Origin: Anas platyrhynchos | Lineage: Eukaryota > Chordata > Aves > Anseriformes > Anatidae | Length of the DNA stretch: 64,000 nt | Direction: 5' to 3' | Assembly (NCBI RefSeq): GCF_047663525.1 | Contig: NC_092606.1 | Location: 5,950,501 to 6,014,500, forward strand | In this document: positions 25,360-37,649 of the stretch, in pieces | How the letters are laid out: each line of letters starts with the position of its first letter | Position numbering within the stretch: the stretch's first letter is position 1 | Translations under genes and position numbers: made by a program | The notes under the pieces: model-generated | Seen by the model: only the letters and a program-made list of their open reading frames with translations | What the model was told of the DNA's origin: nothing | The model's database searches: none

Positions 25360-26951
25360 ACCAGAAAAAAACAAACAAACACACAAACACACCAATCGAC
25401 CACAAACCTTTTCATTTGGTGCAGCAATTTTTGCTAAGTCCCACGCTGCCAAAGGCTGACAGGGCAGAAGCAGCCAGGCTGAAGCTGCCCTGTGACCCTC
25501 CGTGCTGTTTTCTGCCTGGGAGCAGTACCTGGAGCACGCAGCCGCCGCCAAACGTAGCAAGGCCGGGGCCTCGTACATCGGGAATCCAACAGAAGCTGAC
25601 AGAAAGGCACCTCTCAGCAAACTGATCTGTTCTACAAGCTAGCAAGCTCCCTTCTGGGCCCCTGGTTACACATAAGGCTCTTCAAGATAAGTATGACATA
25701 TGGAAGTTACTGCCCTTCGAGCAGCTCACAAATCAACAAACTCCACCTCCTCCCTCCTCTACATGAGCGAGCACTCTGGATCGCATCAGTGTCAACCTGA
25801 AGAATTATTACAAGTCATTAATGTTCTGCTGTTAACAGCAACTAAACCGACGGCGTCTGAAAATCACAGCAGGGCGATCAGCAGTCCCCAGCTAGCGTTT
25901 AAGCAGAGCCTTGAAAAATGGTGGGGTTTTCACCTGCTGGGACCTGAGGAGCGCAAGCTGCCACTCCAGCTGAAAGCACAGGCAATTCTTAATAAAAATA
26001 GGAAAACGACAGAAAAAACAACACCACAGTCAGAAGTTGAAGATCACTACAATGATAGACAAGGCCTTTAGCAGCCAGTTTCAAAAGACAGACTAAACCA
26101 AATGCCCAGCAAATATAAGTGCAAAAAATAGCACAGAGTTGCATCTACAGGTTTCATTACAAGAAAGTGCAACTAAGCACTGAGTTAGAAGTGCCTGTAA
26201 CTGAATTTTATTTCCAGAAAAGTCAGACCGATGAGTCAGCCCCAAGAAGATGTGAACAAAGCAAAATGACTGCTTTGTCTCCCTGCTCTGCACACACCAG
26301 CTCCCTCCTCCCCCCCGCCCCTATCTGCAGTAGCTCAAGACCTACTTTCCTAAAGTTCATCCAAGGAACGCTGAAGATTTTAGCTTAGTAAAGAGGCAAT
26401 TCATTCATTTGTATTTTATGCTAAAACAGTTTGGGGTTTGTCGTTGCTTGAAAAAGTTGTGTTGGGGAAGAAAAGATCATCCATCACCATGCAGCACGAA
26501 GCAGCGCTCCCAAGCTCTAGCAGACACACTTTCCCTTGGGAGACTGCAAAGAGGGATGACCATCACCTACCTCCTTCCAGTGGATTTTTCCAAGGCTAAA
26601 TAAACAGGACAGCAACACTTGCATCACCCATCTCGAAGAAAAGCCACACACATAAAGCATTTTTCAGTGATTAGTTTGTCCCTGCCTTTTACTTCTCGAG
26701 GTTCTGGCTCGCATCCTGACCACCAGATCCCTTTCTAGAACAGCAAGTACAGGAGCACTGCTCGATTTCTGTGCAACGTGCCCCCTCCTGCATCCACCTA
26801 AATGCGCATCACATTTGACCACAACACTTCTCGAGAAGAAAGACAGTTCTCAGCTCTGTGTCAACAGGCTACCAGGCTCCAGTCGTCCTTTTCGAAGCCT
26901 TGCACCCTCTGCCCTGCGTTGGACAGTGGTGAGTGGAAGAATCAAGAGTTA

Positions 26952-27010
26952 TGGTATCAAGAAAATACCATACCATACCGAGAAAATACATGTGGTATCA
27001 AGAAGATACT
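26952..27010. repeat. Pair of 18-bp direct repeats
   Basis: TGGTATCAAGAAAATACC (26952-26969) and a 16/18 match copy at 26993-27010, 41 bp apart start to start. Between them are shorter ATACC repeats. Forms a local repeat cluster with the 19-bp tandem just to the right. Confidence 0.7.
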
Positions 27011-27044
27011 CCAGCGACACCACCTTTCAGATGAACAACCGCAG

Positions 27045-27082
27045 CCTGACTGCCAGATTCAGCCCTGACTGCCAGATTCAGC
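27045..27082. repeat. Exact 19-bp tandem duplication
   Basis: Unit CCTGACTGCCAGATTCAGC occurs twice back to back (27045-27063 and 27064-27082), followed by a degenerate third start (cctaacagcca). Exact identity suggests a recent slippage event. Confidence 0.9.
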
Positions 27083-29220
27083 CCTAACAGCCAGTGCTTG
27101 TGGTACAGATCTGCTAAGGGAAACTGGAGAGAACAATCATTTGGCAGCGGCACAGCTAAAGAAGGTAATTAACTGGAGGAAATGAGTGAAGGAGCAAGAG
27201 GAGAAAAAGAAGAAACTGTCATGGTGAACACTGGCAAGTCCAAGCAGTATTTTCATTTCTGCTTGCACAGTCAGAAGCAGAAGAGAGTGACAATGGATAA
27301 CAGCAGTTTAGGAGTTTTTGCTACTCAATTTAGCTGCCTTGCATCTGCTTAACCTCCAAGCCAACAAGGTAAGCAGACAGTGAGCGAGATGCAACAGGCG
27401 CTGCTCTTTCGACGCAGTTATCTGGATCAGCCTTAGCACTTCATTGCATAGAGGAAGCTCCAACAGCTCCCGGCTGCCAAGCTCTCCAAAGGCCACTTTG
27501 CTCAAAAAAGCAGAAACATACCCATAAAAGCTTCCCCGAAGGCAGCAAGAAAGAAAGCTGGCTGGCTCTTCAGCTGCTGGACTTTAGCCGCTCTTCTTCC
27601 AAGCCCTGTTCACACTGTACACACGAGACACAGCTGCAAAAAGCTTCTAGATGTTGTTATACAGAGGTGCCACCTCCCGCTGCCATGTACTCTGTAGTAA
27701 GGATATACTACTAAAGTCACCTAATACACGTCTCACAAAAAAATAATAGACAAATGGGTTCCCATGTGATGCAGATGTCCCAGAGCCAAAGGACCAGAAG
27801 TGTTGAAATCGAAAAACGGTCAAAAGCCCTTACCATTATTTTAAAAGACTGAGGTACAGACATTGTAAGAGGTTCCTCCCTTCAGCAAAATCAAACCATG
27901 CACAAAAACTTGTTGATCTTGATTCAACTGATTCCAATTCCAGCAGAGAAACGCCTGAAGAGTCGATAACCAGCCTTCCACGACTGAATCCAAGGAAAAG
28001 AAAATTTTCTTAGTAATTATCCTCCCATCTGCACTGTGTTTCAAGTCACCAGTTGTGAATGTATTTTCCTCTCAGGCACTGCACTGTAAAAGCACACACT
28101 GGAAGGGTGGCAGAGCCTGACAGTTCTCAGGAATCCTCTTCAAAACAGCGCACTTTTAGAAGACGGGGCAGACGCAATATATTCCTTACAGAAAGTTCCA
28201 CATTAAGCTCATCAAATAGTTTAAGAAGCTGCTGCATACAACAACAGGTCTTTGCATATTTCTAAGTCAAAGTTAAAGAAAGGTCTTACACGAATTCCAT
28301 AAAAGCTTTCCCTCAACGCACTGGTTTGTTTCTGGCCGTTTGCGTTTGTTCACCACAAAGAAGATTGCATAGGAAAGCTGACAGCTAGACGATAATGGTA
28401 TAGCACAACACCGAGGAACACAGCTGAAATATTCACGGGATACCACGAGAAGAAGCAATCCAAACCGGCCTCGACTCATTTATAAGAGACTGTTCCAAAA
28501 ATCATTTAGGTATTCTGGAAGCATTTTTGATGTCTCCCAAGCTCAGCCATCGCAAGGACTCCCCCAGGGCTGGGCATCGCGCTTTGCTACCCAGCACATA
28601 ACAGCATCGGAGCGATGCCGAGGTCAGAGGACAGCACTGGCAGGCAAACCCCCAGCACAATATTTGGCCAAGCAAGAAATCAAAGGAAGGGCCAGGAAGC
28701 TGAGCACCAAGCCCATCTTCACCCTTTTCAGTCATCCCAGCTCCCAGCCGATTTCTCAGGGTTTCTCCCCGTTATTTATGCAGGAATAAAGGCTGCTAAA
28801 GCAGCACCAGCAGTTTTTATCCCTCCCCAAAAAAAACAAGCAGCACTTCACCTGGGGGAAAGCACCCGGGCTGGGACGCAGGCAGCGGGGCTGGGCGCAG
28901 GCTGGCTTGGTGCAGAGCAGCTCCAGGGGCAGGAGGATGAAAATGGCCTGGGATTACCCCAGGGACACGCAGACACGCAAACAACCATCGGTGCCGTTTG
29001 CTGACATTTTTCTCACACTGCCCTAAACCCGCATTTTTTGCTTGTTTTTAACCCGAAAAGCTGTAAAGGCCGAATCAGCCCCCGCTGATCTCCAAGTTTT
29101 TGCACCGAGCGCCCCTACCCCAAATTGCGGGGTCCCCCCGCAACCTCTGGAGCTGTCACGGTGCGGGGGGGGCTGCCCCGAAACCGTGAGCCTCCCTCAT
29201 CACCCCCACATACACACATT

Positions 29221-29268
29221 TATATATCTAATAAATATATATTTTATATATTTTATATATATATATTT
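29221..29268. repeat. AT-rich simple repeat inside the CpG island edge
   Basis: A run of TA/TTTTATATA-type repeats interrupts the left part of the otherwise very GC-rich island. Simple sequence, no function implied. Confidence 0.8.
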
Positions 29269-29564
29269 AGAAGGAGAGAAATTCAGACGTGTTTGTGCTC
29301 CCCCCGGACCCACCCACACCTCCAGCCCCTTCCCCCAAGCAGCCCCGCGCACCTCCCAGGCGCACCGAACCCTTCCTTTAAAAAACAACCAGTTCCCATT
29401 TCCCACCTTTTTAACCCCAAAAAGCGGTCAAACCCCCCAAGCCCCCCACCCCCCCCCCTCCCCTCCCCGAACCCATAGGCTGCGCCGGGACCCTCCCCAA
29501 CACCGGGTGCACCCAAAGCGGGCAGGAACCGCACGGAGCCGCCCAGCAGCGACCCCGGACCCCC

Positions 29565-29635
29565 CCCGGTGTCCCCGTGTCCCCCCCCCGGTGTCCCCCG
29601 GTCCCTTCCCGGTCCCCTCCCGGTGCCCCCCGCCT
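29565..29635. repeat. Imperfect CCCCGGTGTC-type tandem repeats
   Basis: Several adjacent copies of a short unit related to CCCCGGTGTC / CCCGGTCCC within the CpG island, just inside the proposed TPST1 intron 1 next to the donor. A G-rich minisatellite-like array on the minus strand. Confidence 0.6.
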
Positions 29636-29638
29636 CAC

Positions 29639-29800
29639 CCCTGCTGCTGCCGCCGCCGCTAGCAGGGCCGGGCCGGGGCCGGGGCCGCACCATGGCGGCA
29701 CGGAGCCGGCACCGGGAACGGGAACGGGGCTGAGGAGCGGGGCCGGGACCGGGACCGGCACCGGCTGCGCCCCCCCCCCCCCCCCCCGCTCCCTCCCCTC
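29639..29800 (-). other. TPST1: Probable TPST1 non-coding exon 1 (5' end approximate)
   Basis: The CpG island lies at the expected 5' end of TPST1. On the minus strand a donor GG/gtgagg is present with its exon edge at 29639, and it can join the acceptor at 21597. CCAAT boxes readable on the minus strand at 29859-29863 and 29893-29897 suggest a start site roughly at 29.78-29.85 kb. The exon would contain an 18-base G run (29770-29787) and an ATG in a gccgccATGG context at 29693. The exact start and even this donor choice are inferred. Confidence 0.45.
29770..29787. repeat. C18 homopolymer (G18 on the TPST1 sense strand)
   Basis: Eighteen consecutive C on the plus strand inside the promoter/leader region. 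Length is likely polymorphic and prone to sequencing error. On the minus strand it joins neighbouring G tracts, giving strong potential for G-quadruplex formation. Confidence 0.85.
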
Positions 29801-32800
29801 CTCCCGGTCGCCACCGCCCCCTCCCCGCGGCTGCCATGGAAATGCCAAGCGCGCCCTGATTGGCCGCGGGCCGCCATGTGTCGCGCGGCGCTATTGGGCC
29901 GCCGCCGATGATTGACAGCCAAAGGGGCGGGGTTAAGAAGGGAGGTTGGCCACGCCCACTTCGCGGCTTTTTCCCGCGCGGCCGGAGGTGGCGGGAAACA
30001 GCGGGGGGGACGCGACACGTGGAGGGTCCGGGGGGGGCCTGAATTGGGCTTGTTTTTAAATCGCCGACACCAAAACTGCATTTTTTCTTTCTGCGCAGGG
30101 GCTCTGGCCCAGCTGCCTTTGCCCCGTGCAGACAAACAGCCCGTGGGATCGCAGGGATAGGAGGGATCCCACGGGGCAGCCCCGAAATGGAGGTTGCTTG
30201 CCATGGGGGGGGGAAATTAATCAGGGAAAGGGAGTTAATGGGGTGGCAGCCCCAAAATGCAGGCTGGGAGCAACAGCACTGCTTGGGGGGCTTGGCTAAT
30301 GGGAACGAGCACCAGCAGGGTGCTGCTGGTATTGAGGACACCGCAGTAGGACCTCAGTGCAACGAGGCTGGGAACCACCACGTGGCAGAACGTCACCTTT
30401 TCACCACAAAAACCCTAAAATTGGGTCAGACTTGTTGCCCCATCTCCCCTTGCAATGTCATGGGGCACACCACGAAGCTAGGAGACCCAAGCTCCAGTGC
30501 CCAGTGAGCATCAGGACCCTGAGCGATCCCATCAGGGTGAGCCAAGTGCTGACAGCCCCTCACCTCCCTCCTCACACACCAAAAGTTTTTACGAGCCCAC
30601 CAGGCTGTGGTTTCCACCCACACGGCACTGGATAGGGATGGGGACTTATCCTGCCTCCTGCTCCCCACGGTGACAAGGACACATCGATGCTCAGCAGGGG
30701 CTGCTACCACCTTCCAGGGGCACCCGATATCCCCAGGGCCTTCTGATGTGCTCGGGAGCTGCCGGGTCCGTGGACAAACCATAAATCCCCCCCCCCCCCC
30801 AGGTGCTAAAATCCACCTCCAATTTCTCATCTCAGGCAATAAACGTCGCCTGCTGCCGACGGCGGCAGGACTTGAAGCGCTGATTTACGGACGAACCGCT
30901 CTGCGTCCTATTTCCAGTAAGATTGCCTCGAGCCATTAAGCAGCACTTCCCAGGTCGCTTTATCGATTTGCCTTTTACAGCTCCAGCCGTGACTCACGCA
31001 CATCGTCCCCTTTCACGGCTCCCAACCCGCGGTGATCAAACGGGGCCCTGGGGAGAAAACGTGGCTCTCTGGGGGAAAATCACAGCCACCGGGGGAACCA
31101 AAGCTGCTGGATGGGGCTGGTGCTGCCTTTAATCAGCGCTGGGGCAGGAGCTGTGCTCAGCCAACCTGCCAGGTCTCTGCAGGCAGAGCCCAGCTCCCAG
31201 CCGGGGATAATCCACGGTGTCCCCCTTCTGCCCCTCAGTGCTGAGCACCAGAGGTAGCAGAGTCCCCCCAGCACCTTCCCACCACACCATGCACACCTGC
31301 ACTCCCCAGCACGGCTGCCCCAAAATCTGCCACAACCGGGGGCAAAATTGAACTCGGTTTTCCCTCCCTAGCTGCCAGCGCAGTGCGTTTATGTAGATCT
31401 AAGTCCACTCCAAAAAAAAAAAAGCCCTGAATTCAATTTAAGCGAGCTGATCAGAAGCCAAAGTCTCGCTGTCCACCTCGGGGTGGTGTTTCACCTGAAT
31501 TCCACCTTCCCAGCCGTAAGAATGCCAAGAATTTCCCTCTCGCTCTGCACAGCTCCTGCCTTCCCCCAGAGCCGTGCCCGGAATTTGGATATCGCTGCTC
31601 CTCTTCCTCGAGTGCCTCGGCAGCGAGCACAGGGCCGGGCTTGGGGCTGGCTGTGCAGGGAGAGAGGAGGGATTTTCCCCTACAAGCGGCATCCCAGCCG
31701 GGTTGGGGCTGGGGTTACAGCAGCCAGGCACAGACCTTTCTCCTTCCCCCTGCCTGGACTTTTCCGGGTCCGACCCAAAGCAGCTCTGTGCCCTGGCTCC
31801 TGGCCCTGTCTGGGTCTGACCCAGTGCCTGTCGCCTCCTGAACGTGACGGCGGAGAATCGATCATCCCCCACGCCTGCAGAAACGCGTCTGTGCCAGGAA
31901 TATCCCCGCCTCGCCTCCCTCAGCCGGATTCATTTCACAGGGAGATTTTTTCCCCAGCTGTGCGAGCTCTGGAGGTGCAGCATCCTCGGGGTTTTCCAGC
32001 GGGTAGGCAGCTCCAAGGAATACAGCAGGAGCTGTTTTTCCACTCAAGGCAGGAGCGAGCGCTCCCCTCTCACATTTACAGGCACCTTCGCGTGTTCCTG
32101 GCCAGCGGACAGCTGCCGATGTGGCACGACGGACGTGCGCAGGCTGAGCGCTCCCCTCCTGCACAGGAACATCCGAGCACAAGCCAGGGCCTGACTCCTT
32201 CCCCTCCATGGGATTTTCTCTTAAAAAATAAATTAAAAAATCCCACGTTGGGACCAGCTAGGCAGAAGCTCATTGCCTGGGGCAGGCAGAGCCCTGCTGA
32301 TGGGCACGAGCGATGCTCTCGCTGCCCGGGGATGCTCGGGGAGCTCTGCGTGGGTGCCCGCTCTTTGTGGCATCCACTCAAAAAATCGCACCAGGAATTT
32401 GGGATCCCTCCTGCGAAGGGGCAGGAGCGATTTCTGGGGGGCACTGGGGTGCCCCAGGAAGTTTAAACGGCTGGAAATGCCCAGCAGGTTGCAGGTCCCT
32501 GGGTCTGGAAAGCAGAGCCCATGCCATGCGTGGCAGCCACACAATGAGCTAAATATCCGCCAGCTCACTTGTAATGCCAGGAGTATGAGAAGTGATCTCA
32601 GCTGGGTCTGGAGAACAGGGCAAGGAGAGGCTCCTGACCTCCAGCATCTTAAAAAATAATAAACATTATTTTAACTTAAAGAAGAAGATACAAAATCCCT
32701 CTGCCAGGGAACCAGCGGTGTGCTCATGTCGCATTAAAGGTTTCCAACCCCCGAGCTGTGGCTGCAAGGGGGCAGTGACGCATCCTGCGAGCCTGGTGGT

Positions 32801-35252
32801 TTTGAAAGCAAACTGTCCCGTGGCGAGAATGGGTTGGCACCCTGAAAAAATACAGAAATCAAAAAAAAAACAAACAAACTGCTTTGGGGTCCAGCTGTAT
32901 GTGCTGGGTCCCATCCTATCAGTGATTTCTTCCCCATTCGCAGGGGCCAAAGCGCAGAGCCCCTCGGGGTTGCCGGAAAGCCCTGGGTTCGGACCCATTT
33001 TGCATTTTCCCCTCGGTGTCTCCAGGTCCCGAGCTGGGCGCACTGGGGAAGGAGCAGAGCCCTTGGGCCAAGGTCGGGGAGAGCAAATGGCAAACACGGC
33101 CCCTCTCGCTGTTTGGTTTCCATCAATGATTTATTCTTCCCTTTTAAAAGGAGAAGGCGGCACGCCGTGCTCTGAGCTGCCTGAAAGGCTCCTGGCAGGG
33201 CACAGCGAGGGCAGGCAGCGTCCTCAGGAGGGGATGCACCTGAGACCTGTCCTCCCCCAGAAATAATCCCACGGGAAGCTGGGCACGGTGACGGTGGGCA
33301 CACCGCAAAATCCAGACCTCGTCTCTCCCCATGCCCGGCTCCAACCCCCAGAACGCATCCCCCCGCAGCTAGAAAACCCACGTTAGGGTAGAAAAGTAAC
33401 GCAGAGGACAAAATGCACCGAAAGATGCATCTGCAACTCTCAGGGAAGAACCTGGTGCACAAACAGAAACAAAACCTTTATTTTGGGAAAAACCCTGCCT
33501 CCAAACCTCCTGGGGCTCAGCCTGTGCCAGCTCCGTGCCTCCAGCTGGGTCACGCCGTCCAAAGGAGACCCACAGAAACCTGCTTGATTCTCAGTCTTCT
33601 CTAATATTGACGTGTTCTTCAGCATGACATTCTGTAGAAATATTTCTTGTTTTCCTATTTCTTGTTTTCCTAGCAAAAACAAGTCCTCCTCTAGCCCAAA
33701 CGGAGCAGAAAGGGCAGAAACCCCCTGCCAAGGCGCTGCTGCAAAATGAAATCCCAAACCTTCTGCACCCGTGCAGCCAGCAAGGAGCCTCTGCCCATAG
33801 CTCAGGGCTTTCCTTTTGGGTTATTTTGGGCACAAATCCCCACTCTGCTCCACCTGTTCTGCTTGTGGCACTACGGGCAGCCTCTGGCTCAGCTGGCAGT
33901 GACAGGAAGCATTTGTTGGTTTCAAATTTTCTCTTTTTTATTTTTTTTTCCCCCTAACGTGCTGCAACTGGGCACAAGGTGGTGCAGAGCCTGGGCTGGG
34001 GCTCCAGGAGGATTTTCTGCCCGGGTCCGTGCTGCCGTGCACCCACCCAGCCGCTCTCCCCGCTCCTCCGAGGGGTCAGGAGACAAACAGACGGGGAAAT
34101 AAGCTCATGCAGGGGGCACAGCACGAGATCCCCAAGGCCACCAGCAGCAGGGATGCAGCCCCTCTGCCTCTGGAGCTGCCTCACAGTCCGAATTTCCCAA
34201 ATCTTCCCACAGGCGCCTTTATCAGCGCAGCACCGACGCGGGGTGGCCGGACACAAGCAGGGCAGCCCTGACTTCTCCTCCAGCAGCTACGAAAATGTGG
34301 CTGCGAGTGACCCCGATGAGTGCAGGAGGCAGCCTGCCAGTGTCTGTGTTTGATTTCTTACCTAAGCTCCAGCCAGCTGAGCGCAACGTCAGCTCGGAGC
34401 CATAAACCACGAGACGAGCGGCGTAAATGGCTGTGGCCAAGAGACCCGACCAAGAACGGGGCCGTGCTCCGCGCTTGCTGGATCAGGGAGCGGCTACCTC
34501 GAGGGTTACCTCGGAAAATCCTCGTGCTGATTTTCTCGTTTGCAAGCACAGCGAAGGGCCACGGAAAGCTGCCTCCACGCAGCGTGCCTGGAGGTGCCAG
34601 GAGCTGCTCCCCACCAGGGTCCGGCAGCAAGAGCAGCTGCACACATCGCCCCCAGGGCGAGTGATGCCCACAAACAAGGGCGCTCAGCACCTCCTGGAGA
34701 GCCGCAGGGCAGGGGACGGGGCTGGCAGGCACACGGGGCATCCCCACCCTGCTCACGGGCCGAGCGAAGCCCACGAACCCCCATTCCCATTCATTTCCCC
34801 CCTCTACATCCCCTCGCGACGCTGCAGCAAAACCCCAGCCCCACCAGCAGCCGGGTGCTACCCCTCACCCTGATTCACCCATCCCAACTCACCGTGATGC
34901 CAAATTTCACCTTTTTCGACTTAAACGGGTGATTTGGGCTCCCATCAGCAGCAGCTCCGGGCAGCCCCCGTCCCCCACACTGCCGCCGTTCAATGAATTC
35001 CTGCTCAGAGCTGCAGCCCGGCCGCGGGCAGCTCGGGCAGGGGATGGGGCTGAAGGCGTGCAGAGTCCTCGCGCTGGTCCTCGGGTGCTCCGCTCCCACC
35101 AGCTTTTTCTTCTCCACCCGCTTTTATAGGAGCCGGGTAGCTCCTGCTGGCTCCAGGCACACTTATTATAGCGACTGCTCTGACCCATTTAACCAGCGTT
35201 AAATAATTTCTCAGTTCATTGTCCTGCAGAGATTAGTTACATGGAAGCATGT

Positions 35253-35265
35253 TTTAATGATTAAC
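35253..35265. promoter_or_regulatory. HNF1-like near-palindromic site
   Basis: TTTAATGATTAAC matches the GTTAATNATTAAC consensus in 12 of 13 positions. It sits in an AT-rich islet (about 35160-35270) in the GC-rich block, with a weaker half-site-like GTTAAATAATTTC at about 35200-35212. Binding is inferred from motif match only. Confidence 0.3.
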
Positions 35266-37649
35266 TATTGGGCTCTGCTGAGGCCCCAGCAAAAAAAAAT
35301 GCAGTTTACAGGGCCCCCGCCCCCTCCTGCCCCCAGCACCCCCTCCTATTGCCCCCCACTCCCAATATTTCTTCTTTTCCTTCGAGCCCCAGCCCCCGGC
35401 GGGGTGCATCCAGCCCAGCTGGGCTCGGAGGGAAGGCTCCAGCTCCCGGCACTGCAGGCAAAGGCTGGGAAAAGCCCTAAAAGCAGAGCCCGAGCAGGAA
35501 GAAGCAACGTGAGCTGGGCGGTTTGGGGCTGGATTTGCCTTTTGAGCCACTTTTGGCTCTTCCAAAAGGGGGGCATCGATCCCGTGCAAGGGAGGTTTGT
35601 CCAAATTGCGTTTCACCAGACCAATGTTTGGCACTAGGGCTGAAGGGGACAGACGAGGATTTCACCCACTTCCCAGCTCTGTCCCTGCCTTTCCAGAGCA
35701 GCGAGCTCGCTCCTTCTCCTCCCCAGAGCTCTTCTTCACCAGTTCTCTGGAGCAGGAGGGGAAACCGAGGCATGGTTTCCACATGGAGACCAAGGACAAC
35801 CTGCACGCTGCGCTGCTGCTTTCACACAGCATTTGGCCACCCCAGGAGTGGGGCAGGGACCCCTCCGCCAGCCTTTGGGAGCATCTTGGGGCCATTTCCA
35901 GCCCTAGATCTTCAGATCCAACCCACCTTCCCCGCCTGCTGAAACCTCCCCGGGTTCACAGCGCGTGGGCAGGGGCCCGGCCACTTTCCGCTGAGCCCCA
36001 CGTGGAGCCAGGACGTGGGACAGGCAAGAGCCGGGTGTTTGAGTTGGCCCAAAGCAGGAGCCTCCAGCCCCAGCCTCCGGTCCCTCTTCTGCCCCAGGCT
36101 CCTCCGGGGAAGCCCGTTTGCTCCGCAGCATCAGCAGTTTGTGGGGATAAAAGGAGCAGACCTGATGGGAGGAAGCGGTTGAAATCCCCTCAGGTTTCTG
36201 CGCTTCCTTCTCCCTCCTTCACCTCCGCCTGCTCCGTGCTGGGAGTGCTTCAATCGCTGCGCGTCCACTGAGGTTTCTAAGGAAATCAGTGAACAATACG
36301 AAAGGGGGAAAAAATAACCTTTTTTGACTGGAATGAAAGAAAAAACAACAACAACCACCGTGTGTTAAAACACCACACAGCAGCTTGAGGTTTCCTGCTG
36401 CAGCTGGTGGGGCCAGGAGGGGCTGGGGGTGCCGGCACCGTGAGCCCTACGGTGGCACCGGTCACCGTCCCCATGGGATGAAGCAGTGGGACAGGGTCCG
36501 GGGCAGGGGCACCGTGGTGAATGTCCCCTTAAACCCAAAGTTTTCTGGCCACCCGCGATGCTGCAGGGCTCACCGGGTACCCGTCGGGTAACAGCACAGC
36601 AGGAACCCAAAGCGGAGCGGGGAACCCTGCCAGCCCCTGCCAGGGGAGATGCTCGAGCCACAGCTGGATTAATTTAACAGCTCTGATTGATTCTCAGATC
36701 TGTTTTCTTGACAGCATCTGGTCCAGAACAGAAGGGATTTTACCCCCGGCCTGGCATCCCGAGCTGAACTCATCACAGGGGGGCTGCTGCTTCCCAAACC
36801 TGACCCCGTCAGCACGGAAACCTGCGGCTGGGCACAGCAAAGCCTTGGCTGTACTTGGCTGGGAGCACTGCGGGACAAAAACCCAGCAAGGAAACAGCGA
36901 ACCAGCTGCAGCTTAAGGAGCAGCACCCGATTTGTATTTGAATCCCGTCTCCAAAGAGGAAAATGCCAAGGAGCTGGGGGGGGAAATGCCATCAGCTCTG
37001 GCTGGGGACCCGCGTGCCACCCTGTCCCCAGAGAATGGCTGCGGGGAGGTTTTGGGGTGGAGGCTCCACGAGCCCTGCAGCCAGTAGCTGGTTTGGGGTT
37101 GTTTTTTTTTTTGTTGTTGTTATTTTTTTAAATGAACAATGAAATTCTGCCCGGCCCCACAGAGGAGAAGGGCTGGGGTGATCGCTGCCAGCTTTTCTTT
37201 AGCAGCTCTGCAGGGTCTGGAGCAGGAGGGGGATTGGGCTGATGGCACGCAGCGGGCTGGGCGGTGAAGCTGTCGGTGCGAGGACACACAACCATGGGTT
37301 TTACTCCCCATCAGCACGGCAAGCACATGGAAGCTGCTAGGATTGGGGCTGGGAGACAAAAACCCATCCACAGCACCCTGGGCTCTGAGCAAAGCCAGGA
37401 GCGGGGAGCAGAAAAGGGGCACGGCCCCCTCGCTGCTGCAGCCAGCGATGCAGGAGGGGCTGGGGGAGAATTAAATTGCTTTGCAGCCCACGCTGCCATC
37501 AGGATGCTCGCTCTTCCCCTGCTCGTGTGTCCCCAAGCCCTCCCTGCCCGGCTTTGCTGTTTGCATCAAGTCCTTCCCCAGCAATTTCTGGCTCTCCCTT
37601 CTCTTTTCAGATGTTCTCTCGCCCTCTTTGGCTGGTTCTCAGGCCGGCT

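Larger units (their letters stand above)
21597..29638 (-). other. TPST1: TPST1 intron 1 (5' UTR intron, inferred)
   Basis: Sequence between the acceptor of the first coding exon and the proposed donor of the CpG-island leader exon. It holds a (TA)/(CA) microsatellite near 24.6 kb, an 18-base T run at 25342-25359 and a small direct-repeat cluster at 26.95-27.08 kb. Additional non-coding leader exons, or a second promoter, could be hidden here and cannot be recognised without transcripts. Confidence 0.6.
29090..30050. promoter_or_regulatory. CpG island and promoter of TPST1
   Basis: Dense CpG, GC-rich block standing out from the flanks, typical of a housekeeping promoter. It holds ATTGG (CCAAT on the minus strand) at 29859-29863 and 29893-29897, a GC box ggggcgggg at 29924-29932, and a KLF/SP-like ccacgcccac at 29950-29959. 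Two E2F-like sites face each other: TTTCCCGC at 29969-29976 and GCGGGAAA at 29991-29998. YY1-like atggcggc motifs occur in both orientations (29692-29699 plus, 29871-29878 minus). CCAAT orientation favours minus-strand transcription into TPST1; divergent initiation is possible. Confidence 0.75.

Noticed and set aside
29283-30341. 352-codon open frame on the minus strand across the CpG island
   Set aside because: Runs through promoter elements and simple repeats, is Gly/Pro/Arg-rich with no domain, and overlaps other long frames. It is explained by stop-poor GC-rich DNA. Spliced into TPST1 its frame ends in TAG before the main ATG, so it is not an N-terminal extension.
31483-32466. 327-codon open frame on the plus strand
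   Set aside because: Overlapped on both strands by other long frames, low-complexity composition, no recognisable motif and no splice context; treated as chance in GC-rich sequence.
32734-33462. 242-codon minus-strand frame and overlapping 224-codon plus-strand frame
   Set aside because: Mutually overlapping, with no family resemblance; chance frames.
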